In this document: in pieces, positions 43,968-54,197 of the stretch
Numbering within the stretch: position 1 is the first letter of the stretch
How the letters are laid out: each line of letters begins with the position of its first letter
Assembly: GCA_030824075.1 (NCBI GenBank)
Contig: JAVBYJ010000014.1
Location: 1-64,000 of the forward strand
Origin: Geothrix sp.
GTDB taxonomy: Bacteria; Acidobacteriota; Holophagae; Holophagales; Holophagaceae
DNA: 64,000 nucleotides
Reading direction: 5' to 3'
Translations under genes and position numbers: made by a program
Notes under the pieces: model-generated
The model's database searches: none
What the model saw: only the letters and a program-made list of their open reading frames with translations
Told to the model about the DNA's origin: nothing

Positions 43968-45449
43968 TCAGCCCCGGACCATCTCCCGCCGCTCGTGGGG
44001 GAGCGCCGGAACCGGGGCATAGACCGTGGATTGAGGGTCCACCATGTAGAGGTTCTCGACCCGGCCCGTGTAGGCGCAGGCGAACTGCTGGATCTGGTCT
44101 GCGAAGCGGGTCTGCTCGTCCCGGTCCCGGAAGATGGGCCCCCACATGGGGTTGAAGGCGGCCTCCACGGCACTCGTCAGCCCCTTGATCTCAAGGGTCA
44201 GGAGGTCCACCCGTTTCTGCAGGACCTCGGCGCTGACGGCCAGCTGCGAAGCTTCCTGGTCCAGGGCCCACATGGCCTCGGTGCTGAGGCGGGGCCCCAG
44301 CACGTGGCGGCGGGCACGGTTCCGCTTCCACTGATCCTGGATCACCGAGGTTTTCCGCTGGGCCCGGCGGCGGGCGGTCTCCAGGCGGAACAACTCTCGA
44401 AGGTCGTGGCTCTTGGCCTCCAGCAGCCGCAATTCCCGCTCCAGCTCGGGCACCAGCAGCAGGGTGCGCCAGGAAGCGTTCTTCTTGGACCGGAGCACGT
44501 CGCCGTAGATGTGATCCCCCACATAGAGGATCTGCTCCCCTTCCGCCTGGAGCTGGGTTTCCAGCCAGGCCGTGTGCCCCCCGCTGAAGGCGCAGGGATG
44601 GCTGCCGAGGGGCACCGCCTCCGGCGTGTCTGTGAAGAACAGGGGCTTGCGGCTGCTGACCACCATGAGGTCGAAGTAATCCGTCCACTGGGGGCGGGCC
44701 TCATCCTGGCCGTTGAGCAGGTGGCCCATCACGCCGTCGGTGAAGGACCACTCGCTGTTGGTGAGGAGAAAGAGCTTCTTGCCTCCCCGCTTGAGCCGGT
44801 CCAGGGCCAGCGCCAGCTGGGGATCCCGCGGGATGAAGAAATCCCGGTGGGCGAGGATCTCCGCCTTCATCTCGCCGTTCCGGTGCGCCAAATCGATGGC
44901 CCAGCGCACATCCCGGAAGAGCTGCAGGTAGTTCTCCGCCTTCAGAAGGCCCCGGTCCAGACCATCCACCATACGGGCGTAGAGATGGCTCTCGGGAAGC
45001 TCGAAGAGGGTGTCGATGCTGCGGAACCCCTTGGCGGCCGTGGACAGGCGGCGGCGGCCATAGACCGATTCCATCTCCACCCGGGAGAGCGCCCGGCTGC
45101 CGTGGCAGGCCCGGACGACCTGCCGTTCCCGGTTGAGCTTGAGCAGGTTCCCCCGCAGCCCGTCCAGCACCAGGCCCCGCACGGCGAAGGCCGGATCGTA
45201 GTCCTGTTCCAGCAGCCAGGGCGAGTAGTGATGGTCCCGCACCAGCAGGCGCGCCGACTTCTTGAAGGCCAGCTCATCCAGCTCCGGCGAGCGGTAGCGG
45301 GCCAGGGTGTGGTCCATGTCGAAACCGATGGCCCGGATCTCGCCCAGGGGCAGCGTACGCAGCGCGTAGAGCTTGTGTCCAGGAGGCAGCCGGTCCTCCG
45401 CCTCCGTCAGGGGCGGCGCGGCAAGCAGGGCGGGATCCCAGGCGTTCAT
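43968..45449 (-). CDS. HAD-superfamily 5'-nucleotidase-family protein
   Basis: 493 residues. HAD motif I is FDMDHTLARY, motif II LTNSEWS, and the late motif YVGDHIYGDVLRSKK fits motif III/IV of the HAD-IG 5'-nucleotidase family (cN-II-like). A C-terminal helical tail rich in Arg and Gln follows. Predicted soluble phosphatase; nucleotide specificity is not known. Confidence 0.85.
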   Translation of the reverse strand: MNAWDPALLAAPPLTEAEDRLPPGHKLYALRTLPLGEIRAIGFDMDHTLARYRSPELDELAFKKSARLLVRDHHYSPWLLEQDYDPAFAVRGLVLDGLRGNLLKLNRERQVVRACHGSRALSRVEMESVYGRRRLSTAAKGFRSIDTLFELPESHLYARMVDGLDRGLLKAENYLQLFRDVRWAIDLAHRNGEMKAEILAHRDFFIPRDPQLALALDRLKRGGKKLFLLTNSEWSFTDGVMGHLLNGQDEARPQWTDYFDLMVVSSRKPLFFTDTPEAVPLGSHPCAFSGGHTAWLETQLQAEGEQILYVGDHIYGDVLRSKKNASWRTLLLVPELERELRLLEAKSHDLRELFRLETARRRAQRKTSVIQDQWKRNRARRHVLGPRLSTEAMWALDQEASQLAVSAEVLQKRVDLLTLEIKGLTSAVEAAFNPMWGPIFRDRDEQTRFADQIQQFACAYTGRVENLYMVDPQSTVYAPVPALPHERREMVRG

Positions 45450-45458
45450 GCGAGGAGT

Positions 45459-45851
45459 CTACCCTTCGTGCCCGATGCCGTGCGTGATGCTCTGGTGCCC
45501 GAAGGCCTCCCAGGCCAGCTGCCGGAACCGCTCACTGTGCCCCCAGTCCTTTTCCCGGTCCATCCAGAGCTTGTAGTGGATGAGCTCGTGCTCCAGGATC
45601 CGCCGCTGAATCTGTTCGGGGTCATGGCAGTGCATCCCGCACACCTGCTGCGGCCAGGGCCAGTCCCGGCGGCGCAGCAGGGGGATGCTGAGGCGGATCT
45701 CCGGGTGCCACCTGCCCCGGGAATCCTTCTCGATGACAAACAGCCCCGCGCACCGCGCCATCCGCGGCGACCAGATCACCGGCGGCGGCACGATCTCCCA
45801 GCCCGCCTCGCGGAGGATCGCCTGGGCCTTGTGGCGGAGGGTGAGGGTCAT
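45459..45851 (-). CDS. SprT-like zinc metalloprotease-family protein
   Basis: 130 residues with HELIH (the HExxH zinc/catalytic motif) in ILEHELIHYKLWMD and a second His region HSERFRQLA, as in SprT-like proteins. No C-terminal zinc-ribbon is visible. Function is unknown in bacteria. Confidence 0.75.
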   Translation of the reverse strand: MTLTLRHKAQAILREAGWEIVPPPVIWSPRMARCAGLFVIEKDSRGRWHPEIRLSIPLLRRRDWPWPQQVCGMHCHDPEQIQRRILEHELIHYKLWMDREKDWGHSERFRQLAWEAFGHQSITHGIGHEG

Positions 45852-46087
45852 GCTTCGATTCTGAGGTAAGGCCGGTTGAATGGGGTGGTGGTGCGTGGCT
45901 GGACAGAAAGAGTGTTCTCAACTGTCAGGGCCAGTCACATTGGACTTCGAAAACCTTCCATCGACCTGAACAGCCCTCCCGTTCAGCGGTCGAAATGGCA
46001 CCGTTCGGGGAAAAAATGGTCTCGCGCCGTCCTTGGTAATTAAAGTAAGGAGCTTCAATTGCCAAATTCCCTTTTATGGAGCCGTTC
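45852..46087. other. Gap before the RHS genes
   Basis: 236 nt with no gene. Base composition is lower in GC than the genes to the left. An AT-rich stretch (about 46035-46075) may hold the RHS promoter, but no -35/-10 pair is clear. Confidence 0.4.
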
Positions 46088-49000
46088 ATGCTCTGGCGAT
46101 ACCTCCTTGGAATCTTCATGACCGCCGGGATAGGGCCCCTGGCCCTTGCTCAGAGCTACCAGACGGATTTTGCCGCGACCAAGGTGGATCGAGGGAAATC
46201 ACCGATGACCCTGCATGGTGGCGTGAATGTTGATGCGGCCGGCGGTGCGGTGGATGTGAGCATCCCGCTTGGCCCAGGGATCGGGTTGCGGGGGCTCCAC
46301 TTCACACCCACCCTGCGGGGCCGGTGGTCGCCTCAGTGGTCCGGCGGGGTACAACCGATGGGGGTGCAACCATATATCTTCCCCGATGGAATGGTAATCT
46401 ATGATCGCACCGTCACCTACTACTACAACCAGATCAACGGTTCGAAGGCCGGTGGGTTTGACGGTTCCATGTATGGCGGGCTTGTCCTGACCGTCGACAA
46501 CGGCGATTTTGTCAACGGCAACGATAGTTACTACACCCCGCCTCGAATCCTGGACGAGGTGGTCGCGCGGTTCGCCTTGCCGGATGGCCGGATGGAAAGC
46601 CTGCATCCGGCCACACCCGATGCCCCGAATGTTCCCACCATCGCCGAGGTGAAGGGACTCCTGACCGCCTTCGGCTATGGGTCCAGTTGGGTTGTCGCCA
46701 ACGATACCCACCAGGCCACCTACGAACTTCAAACGCCCGGCTTTGACGCGAGTTCCGTTAAGCCCTTCGTCCATTTCGGAACCAACGGAAGCCTGGTGGT
46801 CGGCATCTGGGATGGCGGGGCGACCGCAGAGGGCACTGCTTTCGGCGTTCACGCGGGATTCGTCCATAACGCCCCGCCTCCTGCCTATGCCGGCTGGCCC
46901 ATCACGTCCATCTCGGGCCTCGACCCGATGGACGAAGTCCTGCCTCCGAGAATTCTGGTCATTCAGGGAGAAGTGGCCTATGAGTACGTCTTCGATTCCC
47001 CCTACTTCACGCAGGCCCTCGATGTCTGGGGAAGAAGTTTCAAAACGGCCAGCAGAGCCGAGTGGTTGCACTTCCTGGTCGGGGTCAATTACCGCATGAA
47101 CCGGATGCTCAATCGGGTAGGGGATTCGATTCAGTTCCCCACGAGCACCGACAACACGGTGACCTGGATCCCGGGTGATGGAAGCCCCGGAGCGAGCATT
47201 CAGATGGGGAGCAACGTCAGGTACAGCGGGGGCAATGAAGCCTTTGCCTTTGCCCTGCTGCCGGGGACCACAAACAACTATCCGTGGCTCTCGACCAGCT
47301 TCCCTGAGAACAACATCCTCCAGAGATACAACCTGTATGGGGGCGTCCAGAACCTCGGCACAGGCGAAGTGGTCCAGTTCAATTATGTCGATCTGGCCCC
47401 ACCCTCCTTCGGAGGCGCCAGCTCGGCAGTGACCACATCCTATGAATCGGTGCTCGGTTCGGTCGATTTTCCCGGAAAGCGGGTGTCCCTGGAGTGGGAA
47501 CATCAGACCTATTCCCACAATGCGAGTTGGGATGTCTATTTCGATCATTCGTTGATGGCGGATGGGTCCGGAAACCTGTCCGGAGCTCGCTTCCCGCACT
47601 GGAGCGGCAGCGTCACCTCCGTGACGGAGACGGATCTCGCCACCAGCTCAACCAGGGTTACCGCACACACCAGACAAGTTCCCCAGCCGAACCTCGCCTC
47701 GTCCACCCCATTTTGGTCTAGCACCACGTTCTACAACCTGGTGACCCATCCAGACGGTAGCGCGACGGTGATGGGATATGTCGAGCCGGCCACGGATGAA
47801 TCCTACAGCCTTCCCACGACCAATGAAGGGAAGATGCGACGTCTGGCCTACCTGAAGCATCAGGTTCGCGAGACCCGCGAGTACGCCGCGCCCGCCGCGA
47901 ATCAAGCCCTGGACTACGCCCTGACGGATTTCCTCGATACCCGCACCACGCCAACCCAGAGCCTGGCCCACAAGATCACCTTCACAGACCGGTGGGATCT
48001 CCACGGCATCGCCAATCCGAATGCCCAGTTCAGCGAAACGGCCGTGCCCCACCCGACACGGACGCGTATCTGGGACAAAGACACAGGAACTGTGATGGTC
48101 CGGGAAGTGTCGGTTTGGGATCCGGCCAACCGGGACTACACCACTACGCATACCTGGACCAGTCAGGATGCCTCCGGGCTTACCACCACCGATTACTTGG
48201 CCGTCGCCTTCAACACCCCTGGAACTGCTCCCTCCGATCCCGCTTCGGTGGTTCGGAAGGAAGTGGAACTGAGAACTCTGGGCTCGAATCAGTCCAAGTG
48301 GTACTGGAGTCGGACCTTGAGCGCGACCCGGCAGGTGGATTCTGACAGCACGGGTGGGGTGGATTCAGGGTTCTCCTACCCGTTCTTCGATGCCAGCGAA
48401 ACCAAGGTCTACGACGATGAGCTGAACCTCATCACCCTGGCGGGACGGGGCCCCGCGGGGGGGTACCAGACTTCCGTGGCTTTCACGCTCGGCACCACGG
48501 GGGCGGCCCGCATGCAGATCCAGAGCGCGCTGGTGAGTGGCAGCAAACCCGGCGGGACTCTGATCAATTCGGGATCAGCCGGCGCGGATTATCAGTGGGA
48601 TGCCACCACCGGACATCTGTCGCGCATCGCCCCCAAGGGTGTTTCCTGGTCGCATCAGGAAACACGAGACGCCTTCGGGTTGGTCCAGACCCAAACGGAT
48701 CCGAATAACAAGGTGACAACCTTCACGTGGGACAGCGGCGGCCGACTTGTCGGCATCCAGCCGCCGGACGGCCTACAGGGGACTGTGATCACCCCCGATG
48801 CCGACAACCTTGGGGTGTCGGTCACGAGAGGGCTGGAAGCCACCCGGTACCGGTTCAACGGATTCGGGGAACTCGTCCTCGAACAGCGCTCCCTGGATGG
48901 CGGATCGACCTGGACCTCGCACCGGAACTTCGGGTATGACCAGGCCGGGCGGCGGACTGGGACCACCGTTTGGTACGCAGGTCCTGGCGTGGAGATGGAA

Positions 49001-50716
49001 TGGATGCACCCGAACCTGGTGAGGAGCGCGACCATCCAAACCCTCGTCACCCCCGGGTATTACACCTACGACTGTCTCGGCGAGCTGGATGCGAATGGCA
49101 ACTGCATTGGCCGGGTGATCAAGCTGTGGACTCCGCCGGAGTACTCGTCCCAGAATCTTCAGGCGATTTATACGGGGATGTCGACGACCTATGACGGACG
49201 CGGACGCATCACCCAGGTCGTCCAGCCGACCAATCCGGCCCTCATCACCCAGTACACCTACTCGGGGTTGTCCCACACCGTCACGGTGGGGGCGGCATCA
49301 ACCACCTTCACGGCTGACCAGGCAGGTCGTCTCAACAGGGTCACGGATGCGCTGAACCAGGTGACCACCTACCGCTACGACCCGCTCGGCCGGATCGCGC
49401 AGGTCCAGCAGCAGGAAGGGGCGACGGCCCAGATTCGCGGATGGGCCTACAACGGACTCGGCTGGCTGACGACGCTTCAGCAGCCAGAGAGCGGAACCAC
49501 GACGTACAGCGACTTCACAGTCGCGGGCACGCCCACCGTGACCACCTACGGCGTTGGCACGGGCGCACCCCTTTCGGTGACAACCACCGTGGACGCCTTG
49601 AACCGCGCTGTGTCCGTTACGGCCGGGAACGGAAGTGTCAGCCAGGCCTTCGTGTACGACCAGGGCACGGCGCAAAACGCTTCCAATTCCAAAGTGCTCC
49701 AGAGCACAGACGGAGGCGTTGTGTTGAACTACACCTACGGAGGCCTCGGCGGGGCCCTCTCTGACCTGAACACCACGATCTGGTCGGGTGGAGCGGTGGG
49801 GGCCGGGGAATCCCGGGCCTTCCCCCAGAGCTATGCCTACGATCTTAATGGCAACCGGACCGGGGGGCACACTGGTCGAAGCGCCTGGTCAGGCCTCTAC
49901 GACCAGGCTAGGTCCATGCCCTACAGCCTGAGTTACGGAGGGCTCACCCTCCTCACCAAGGCGACTTATGATGCTGTCTCCTGGACCCTGAACCGGATGG
50001 AATTCGGGAACGGGATGGCCACCGGGTTCTCTTACGGAACGGATCAGCAGCGCCTAGCGACCCAGACCCATTGGCCCGTGTCGGGCGGGGCCCTTGCCGC
50101 CTGGAGCTACGGGTACGATGAGCGCGGCAACCTCGTCAGCAGTGTGAACGCCTCCACCGCCAAGGTGGACCAGTACGGCTATGACTACCTCAACCGCCTC
50201 ACGGCCGTCACGGCGAACGCCAAGGTCTCGGGAACTTGGTCCCAGTACGCGCAGACCTTCACGTACGATGCATTCGGGAACCGGACCAGCGCCCACACGG
50301 GTCAGGTCGTGCCGGATGGGAACGGCGGTTCCTACCTGAGCTACTCGAGCCTGCCGAAGCAGATCCAGAATGCGGATCTCGCCGGCACCGCCAGCCTTGC
50401 CCAGAGAAACCAGCTTCCGGGCAGCACGGCCACAGGCGCGGGCACCGGCGCCTACTACGACGTTTACGGAAACCTCGCGAGGATCTGGACCTCCATCGCC
50501 GATCCTTCGACCCAGGTCTCGCTCACCTACGACGCGCTGGGCCGGATCAGGACCTTGACGCGGCAGGACGGAACCGTCGAACGCTATGGATACACGCCAC
50601 AGGGGCTCAGGTGCTTCGTCGAGGAGGTGTCAGGAGGCCTTCTGATGAAGCGCCGCTACAACATCTACAACGATCTCCGGCAACTGGTCTCCCAGTACGA
50701 ACTGGTCTTGGAGTAG
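46088..50716 (+). CDS. RHS/YD-repeat secreted shell protein lacking its core motif
   Basis: About 1542 residues. Signal peptide (LWRYLLGIFMTAGIGPLALAQ), a SpvB/TcdB-like N-terminal half, then many YD repeats from about residue 820 (for example YDPLGRIAQV). RHS proteins form a hollow beta cocoon that encloses a C-terminal toxin. This chain ends NDLRQLVSQYELVLE without the conserved DHLGSPR...GRFLSPDP core, which instead lies in the next gene. GGAG precedes ATG 46088; an ATG 12 nt earlier has no ribosome-binding site. Confidence 0.9.
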   Translation: MLWRYLLGIFMTAGIGPLALAQSYQTDFAATKVDRGKSPMTLHGGVNVDAAGGAVDVSIPLGPGIGLRGLHFTPTLRGRWSPQWSGGVQPMGVQPYIFPDGMVIYDRTVTYYYNQINGSKAGGFDGSMYGGLVLTVDNGDFVNGNDSYYTPPRILDEVVARFALPDGRMESLHPATPDAPNVPTIAEVKGLLTAFGYGSSWVVANDTHQATYELQTPGFDASSVKPFVHFGTNGSLVVGIWDGGATAEGTAFGVHAGFVHNAPPPAYAGWPITSISGLDPMDEVLPPRILVIQGEVAYEYVFDSPYFTQALDVWGRSFKTASRAEWLHFLVGVNYRMNRMLNRVGDSIQFPTSTDNTVTWIPGDGSPGASIQMGSNVRYSGGNEAFAFALLPGTTNNYPWLSTSFPENNILQRYNLYGGVQNLGTGEVVQFNYVDLAPPSFGGASSAVTTSYESVLGSVDFPGKRVSLEWEHQTYSHNASWDVYFDHSLMADGSGNLSGARFPHWSGSVTSVTETDLATSSTRVTAHTRQVPQPNLASSTPFWSSTTFYNLVTHPDGSATVMGYVEPATDESYSLPTTNEGKMRRLAYLKHQVRETREYAAPAANQALDYALTDFLDTRTTPTQSLAHKITFTDRWDLHGIANPNAQFSETAVPHPTRTRIWDKDTGTVMVREVSVWDPANRDYTTTHTWTSQDASGLTTTDYLAVAFNTPGTAPSDPASVVRKEVELRTLGSNQSKWYWSRTLSATRQVDSDSTGGVDSGFSYPFFDASETKVYDDELNLITLAGRGPAGGYQTSVAFTLGTTGAARMQIQSALVSGSKPGGTLINSGSAGADYQWDATTGHLSRIAPKGVSWSHQETRDAFGLVQTQTDPNNKVTTFTWDSGGRLVGIQPPDGLQGTVITPDADNLGVSVTRGLEATRYRFNGFGELVLEQRSLDGGSTWTSHRNFGYDQAGRRTGTTVWYAGPGVEMEWMHPNLVRSATIQTLVTPGYYTYDCLGELDANGNCIGRVIKLWTPPEYSSQNLQAIYTGMSTTYDGRGRITQVVQPTNPALITQYTYSGLSHTVTVGAASTTFTADQAGRLNRVTDALNQVTTYRYDPLGRIAQVQQQEGATAQIRGWAYNGLGWLTTLQQPESGTTTYSDFTVAGTPTVTTYGVGTGAPLSVTTTVDALNRAVSVTAGNGSVSQAFVYDQGTAQNASNSKVLQSTDGGVVLNYTYGGLGGALSDLNTTIWSGGAVGAGESRAFPQSYAYDLNGNRTGGHTGRSAWSGLYDQARSMPYSLSYGGLTLLTKATYDAVSWTLNRMEFGNGMATGFSYGTDQQRLATQTHWPVSGGALAAWSYGYDERGNLVSSVNASTAKVDQYGYDYLNRLTAVTANAKVSGTWSQYAQTFTYDAFGNRTSAHTGQVVPDGNGGSYLSYSSLPKQIQNADLAGTASLAQRNQLPGSTATGAGTGAYYDVYGNLARIWTSIADPSTQVSLTYDALGRIRTLTRQDGTVERYGYTPQGLRCFVEEVSGGLLMKRRYNIYNDLRQLVSQYELVLE

Positions 50717-50719
50717 CTC

Positions 50720-53700
50720 ATGAGGGCGATGACGGAGATGCGCAAGCAACGGATCCTCGGGTTGGGCCTTGGGCTGCTGCTGGGCCTGGCGGCGGGGGCG
50801 CTGAGGGCTGATTCGCCTGAAGGGACCATTACATCACCCGGCGGCAACATCACGGTGGCCACGAATCAAGCCGTTTCCTTTACCGGGAGCAGCACGGATT
50901 CAATCGGCCGAGACTTCTATGTCGTGAACAGCTACAGCTGGACCTTCGGAGATGGCTCCACGGGGGCCGGCGCGGCGACCAGCCATGCCTATGCGGCCCC
51001 CGGCACCTACACGGCTACCCTGGTCGTGTCCTATACCTATCGGACCTGCAAGCGCATGGACCTGGAGGGGAACTGCACCTCCTGGCTCACCAACACGATG
51101 ACCGCAAGCGCCACCCGGACCATCACGGTGGTGGCGCCCCCCAGCATCAACAGCTTCTCCGCCAGCGCATCCAGCGTCGTGGCGGGGAAGCCCGTGACCC
51201 TATCCTGGTCCACCAGCAATGCCACCTCCCTCTCGATCTCGGGTGTCGGCACGGTCACCGGGTCCACGTCGGTCGTGGTGTATCCCACGGTTTCCACCCA
51301 GTACACCCTGACGGCGGCCAATGCGGTCGGATCCACCACCGCCTCCGCGACGGTCGCCACCTACACTGTGGGTGTCAGCATCAGCCCTGGTTCGGCCAGT
51401 CTGAAACTGGGTGAGACGAAAGCTTTTTCGGCCACGGTGACACCCGCCAATCAAGGCGTGAGCTGGTCAGCCAGCGGGGGCACGCTTTCGGGGAGCAGCG
51501 GCACGGGCACCACGTTTTCAGCCACCGCCTCGGGAACCTTCACCGTGACCGCCACGAGCCTGGAAGATCCCACCAAACAGGCGAGCGCCACCGTGACCAT
51601 AGCCACGGTCACGGTGGGGACGCCGGTTCCAGTTCCGGGCTCGGGACAGACCTTCGTAGGTGGGACAGTGACCTTCAGCACCGTGGTGTCTAACGCAGCC
51701 AACCCCGACGTGACCTGGGCCGTAAGCGGAGGGGGCTCCATCAGTGCCTCGGGCGTGTTCACGGCCACCGCGCATGGCGCGTATACCGTGACGGCGACCA
51801 GTGTGGCGGATCCCACCAAGAGCGCCCAGACCTCCGTGTCCGTCCTGCCGCTAACGGTCTCTGTCACTCCGGCGAACGTGACCCTCAGGAGTGGCACGAC
51901 GCAGCCGTTTGCCGCCACTGTCTCAGGCCCAGGCACGCCCAGCCAGGCGGTCACTTGGAGCGTGGATGGACCCGCGGGCGGTGGGACCATCACCGCTGGG
52001 GGCCTGTATACCGCGCCTGGATCAGCCGGGACCTACACGATCCGGGCGACAAGCGTCCAGGATGGCTCCTGTTCGGCCACGGCGACGATCTCGGCCTACA
52101 CCCTGGGCGTCAATATCAGCCCCGGCTCCGCCAACCTGAAATTCGGCGAGAGCGTCACCTTTTCGGCGGCCACCACGCCGGCCGGCAAAGACGTGAGCTG
52201 GACCACCACCGGAGGAACCCTGTCAGGGAGCTCCGCCACGGCGACCACCTACAAAGGTACGGCATCAGGAACCTTCACGGTGAACGCCACGACCCTGGAA
52301 GACCCATCCAAGAACGCGGCCGCCTCGGTCACAGTGGCCACGGTGTCCGTGGGAACGCCGACCGCCAATTCCTACCAGACCCATGTGGGTGGAACCCTCA
52401 CCTTCAATTCGACGGCATCCAATGCCATGGATTCAAGCGTGACCTGGAGCGTGAGCGGAGGAGGAGGGACCATCAGCGCGACCGGCCTATTCAGCGCGAG
52501 CGCACAGGGCACTTTCACCGTGACGGCGAAGAGCGTGGCGGATCCCACCCGGATGGCCTCGGCCACGGTGACGGTCGTGCCACTGACGGTCACGGTGACG
52601 CCGGGGGCCCCCACTGTGAGGAGCGGAGCCACCCAGGCATTCGCCGCCATCGTCTCAGGACCGGGGACCCCCAGCTCTGGGGTCACCTGGAGCGTGCTGA
52701 GTCCGGGAGGCGGAGCAATTACCTCCAGCGGGCTCTACACCGCCCCCGATACCCCCGGGGACTACACGATCCAGGCGAAAAGTACCCAGGATGGCCTCAG
52801 TGTCGGCACCGCAGTGGTCCACACCCCCGGCTGGCAGCTGAAATGGAAGAAGGACATTCTCTATGCTGGCACCAAGGAGATTGCCGAGGTGGATGCCCTG
52901 GGGATGCACGTCACCCTGGTGGACCACCTGGGGAGTCCGCGGTTCGTGGTGAACAGCCAGGGCACGGTCGAGGCGGAACAGACCTTCCTGCCCTTCGGCG
53001 AACAGCTGACCGATCCGACCAGCGCCTCGAAGTTCGCCAAAGGCTTCACCAACCATGAGCAGACTGACCCCTCGGGTCTCATCTACATGCAGGCTCGCTT
53101 CTACGCCCCCATGTATGGCAGGTTCCTGAGCCCCGACCCGGCGCGCGACCAGCACTTTGAAGAGACGCAGAGCTGGAATATTTACTCGTATGTGAGGAAT
53201 CAGCCGACCATGTCGATTGACCCGACGGGGATGTTTGATGTCGGGCTGATCAATACTTTAAGTAACGCATTCTCAACATGGCTATCAGTCAAATCAGTTC
53301 AGGCTGAAGCAGCATCAACGCCGGAGTCCAAGGCGGATACTTTGCATGCCATGAAGGGTGCCCTCGAATTGGCTCCGCTATTCGTCGGGGTGTATGAGAT
53401 AGAGAATGCGCTATCTGGCTTAGGTGAAGGGGCAGGTGAAGCACGAGCAGCAGAATCTAGTAGCGCGCGAGGAGCATCGGCTGAAGGGGCAGCCGCTCGC
53501 GAACTAGGAGCTTTTGAAGGGGTCGCAGCTGAAGTGCGTTTAATGGGTGCAGCCGAGGGACTTCCACGAATGCAAGGTAAGTCAGTGTCTAAGGTCGAAG
53601 GTGCGTTAGCTGAAGGAGGATTCGTTCAAACCAAGGTGAGCAATAGCCCGGGAAAGAATCAGACATGGGCACACCCGGATGGTTCTGAAGTTCGTGTTCA

Positions 53701-53887
53701 CCCGTATGGAAATGCAAAGACAGGACCACATCCATCTGGTAACAATGCGCATGTCCATAAGCAGAGTGCTGGGGGAAAACAACTGACAGACCGAGGAACC
53801 CCCAGCAAAGATCCCTCAAAGACCCATATTGGAGTCAAGAATCCAAAGGACCTTCCAGCTGTGCGAAATCGGAAACATGGGGAATAG
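50720..53887 (+). CDS. Ig-repeat protein with RHS core and toxin-like tip
   Basis: 1055 residues. Signal peptide, PKD-like domain (about 40-140), Ig-like/Big_2 repeats (about 140-700), then an RHS core: DHLGSPRFVV, FLPFGEQL, YMQARFYAP and GRFLSPDP. After IDPTGMFDVG the DNA becomes markedly AT-richer, and about 200 residues of Ala/Glu-rich linker and a His/Lys-rich domain follow, ending HIGVKNPKDLPAVRNRKHGE. That tip resembles polymorphic toxin ends but I cannot name its family. It starts 3 nt after the shell gene, so the two look like halves of one RHS system. Confidence 0.85.
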   Translation: MRAMTEMRKQRILGLGLGLLLGLAAGALRADSPEGTITSPGGNITVATNQAVSFTGSSTDSIGRDFYVVNSYSWTFGDGSTGAGAATSHAYAAPGTYTATLVVSYTYRTCKRMDLEGNCTSWLTNTMTASATRTITVVAPPSINSFSASASSVVAGKPVTLSWSTSNATSLSISGVGTVTGSTSVVVYPTVSTQYTLTAANAVGSTTASATVATYTVGVSISPGSASLKLGETKAFSATVTPANQGVSWSASGGTLSGSSGTGTTFSATASGTFTVTATSLEDPTKQASATVTIATVTVGTPVPVPGSGQTFVGGTVTFSTVVSNAANPDVTWAVSGGGSISASGVFTATAHGAYTVTATSVADPTKSAQTSVSVLPLTVSVTPANVTLRSGTTQPFAATVSGPGTPSQAVTWSVDGPAGGGTITAGGLYTAPGSAGTYTIRATSVQDGSCSATATISAYTLGVNISPGSANLKFGESVTFSAATTPAGKDVSWTTTGGTLSGSSATATTYKGTASGTFTVNATTLEDPSKNAAASVTVATVSVGTPTANSYQTHVGGTLTFNSTASNAMDSSVTWSVSGGGGTISATGLFSASAQGTFTVTAKSVADPTRMASATVTVVPLTVTVTPGAPTVRSGATQAFAAIVSGPGTPSSGVTWSVLSPGGGAITSSGLYTAPDTPGDYTIQAKSTQDGLSVGTAVVHTPGWQLKWKKDILYAGTKEIAEVDALGMHVTLVDHLGSPRFVVNSQGTVEAEQTFLPFGEQLTDPTSASKFAKGFTNHEQTDPSGLIYMQARFYAPMYGRFLSPDPARDQHFEETQSWNIYSYVRNQPTMSIDPTGMFDVGLINTLSNAFSTWLSVKSVQAEAASTPESKADTLHAMKGALELAPLFVGVYEIENALSGLGEGAGEARAAESSSARGASAEGAAARELGAFEGVAAEVRLMGAAEGLPRMQGKSVSKVEGALAEGGFVQTKVSNSPGKNQTWAHPDGSEVRVHPYGNAKTGPHPSGNNAHVHKQSAGGKQLTDRGTPSKDPSKTHIGVKNPKDLPAVRNRKHGE
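51362..52828 (+). repeat. Two tandem copies of a 245-residue Ig-like block
   Basis: Within the Ig-repeat protein, residues about 215-459 (51362-52096) and 460-about 703 (52097-about 52828) are homologous three-domain blocks. Both begin YT.GV.ISPGSA and contain TASGTFTV and SGPGTPS. Sequence identity is partial, so this is an old duplication. Confidence 0.85.
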
Positions 53888-53891
53888 CACA

Positions 53892-54197
53892 ATGAGCTAC
53901 GAATATTTCGCTAAAATTGAAACTACAGAAGGATTGTTGCTAAAAATCCACGACTGGATGAAAGGCATCGACCAACTTGAGTTACTTCCGTCATCAGAAA
54001 TTGGTCGAATCACGGCTCGGGTTACGACAAACCCACAAAGAGATGGCTGGCATGAGGATATTGAGATCAGAGTGAACCCAGATGAGATCTATGTTGCAGT
54101 GGGTGCTTTGGATCGAGAGGCTCGTGAATCGTTTCTGATTGAATTGACGACCTACCTTGAGAGATGCGGAGTTCGGGCTCAATTTATAGAGGACTGA
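53892..54197 (+). CDS. Candidate immunity protein to the RHS tip
   Basis: 101 residues, mixed alpha/beta, acidic, no signal peptide. Its ATG is 4 nt after the tip gene stop, exactly where cognate immunity genes lie in polymorphic toxin loci. It resembles no family that I can name. The immunity role is inference from position only. Confidence 0.5.
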   Translation: MSYEYFAKIETTEGLLLKIHDWMKGIDQLELLPSSEIGRITARVTTNPQRDGWHEDIEIRVNPDEIYVAVGALDREARESFLIELTTYLERCGVRAQFIED

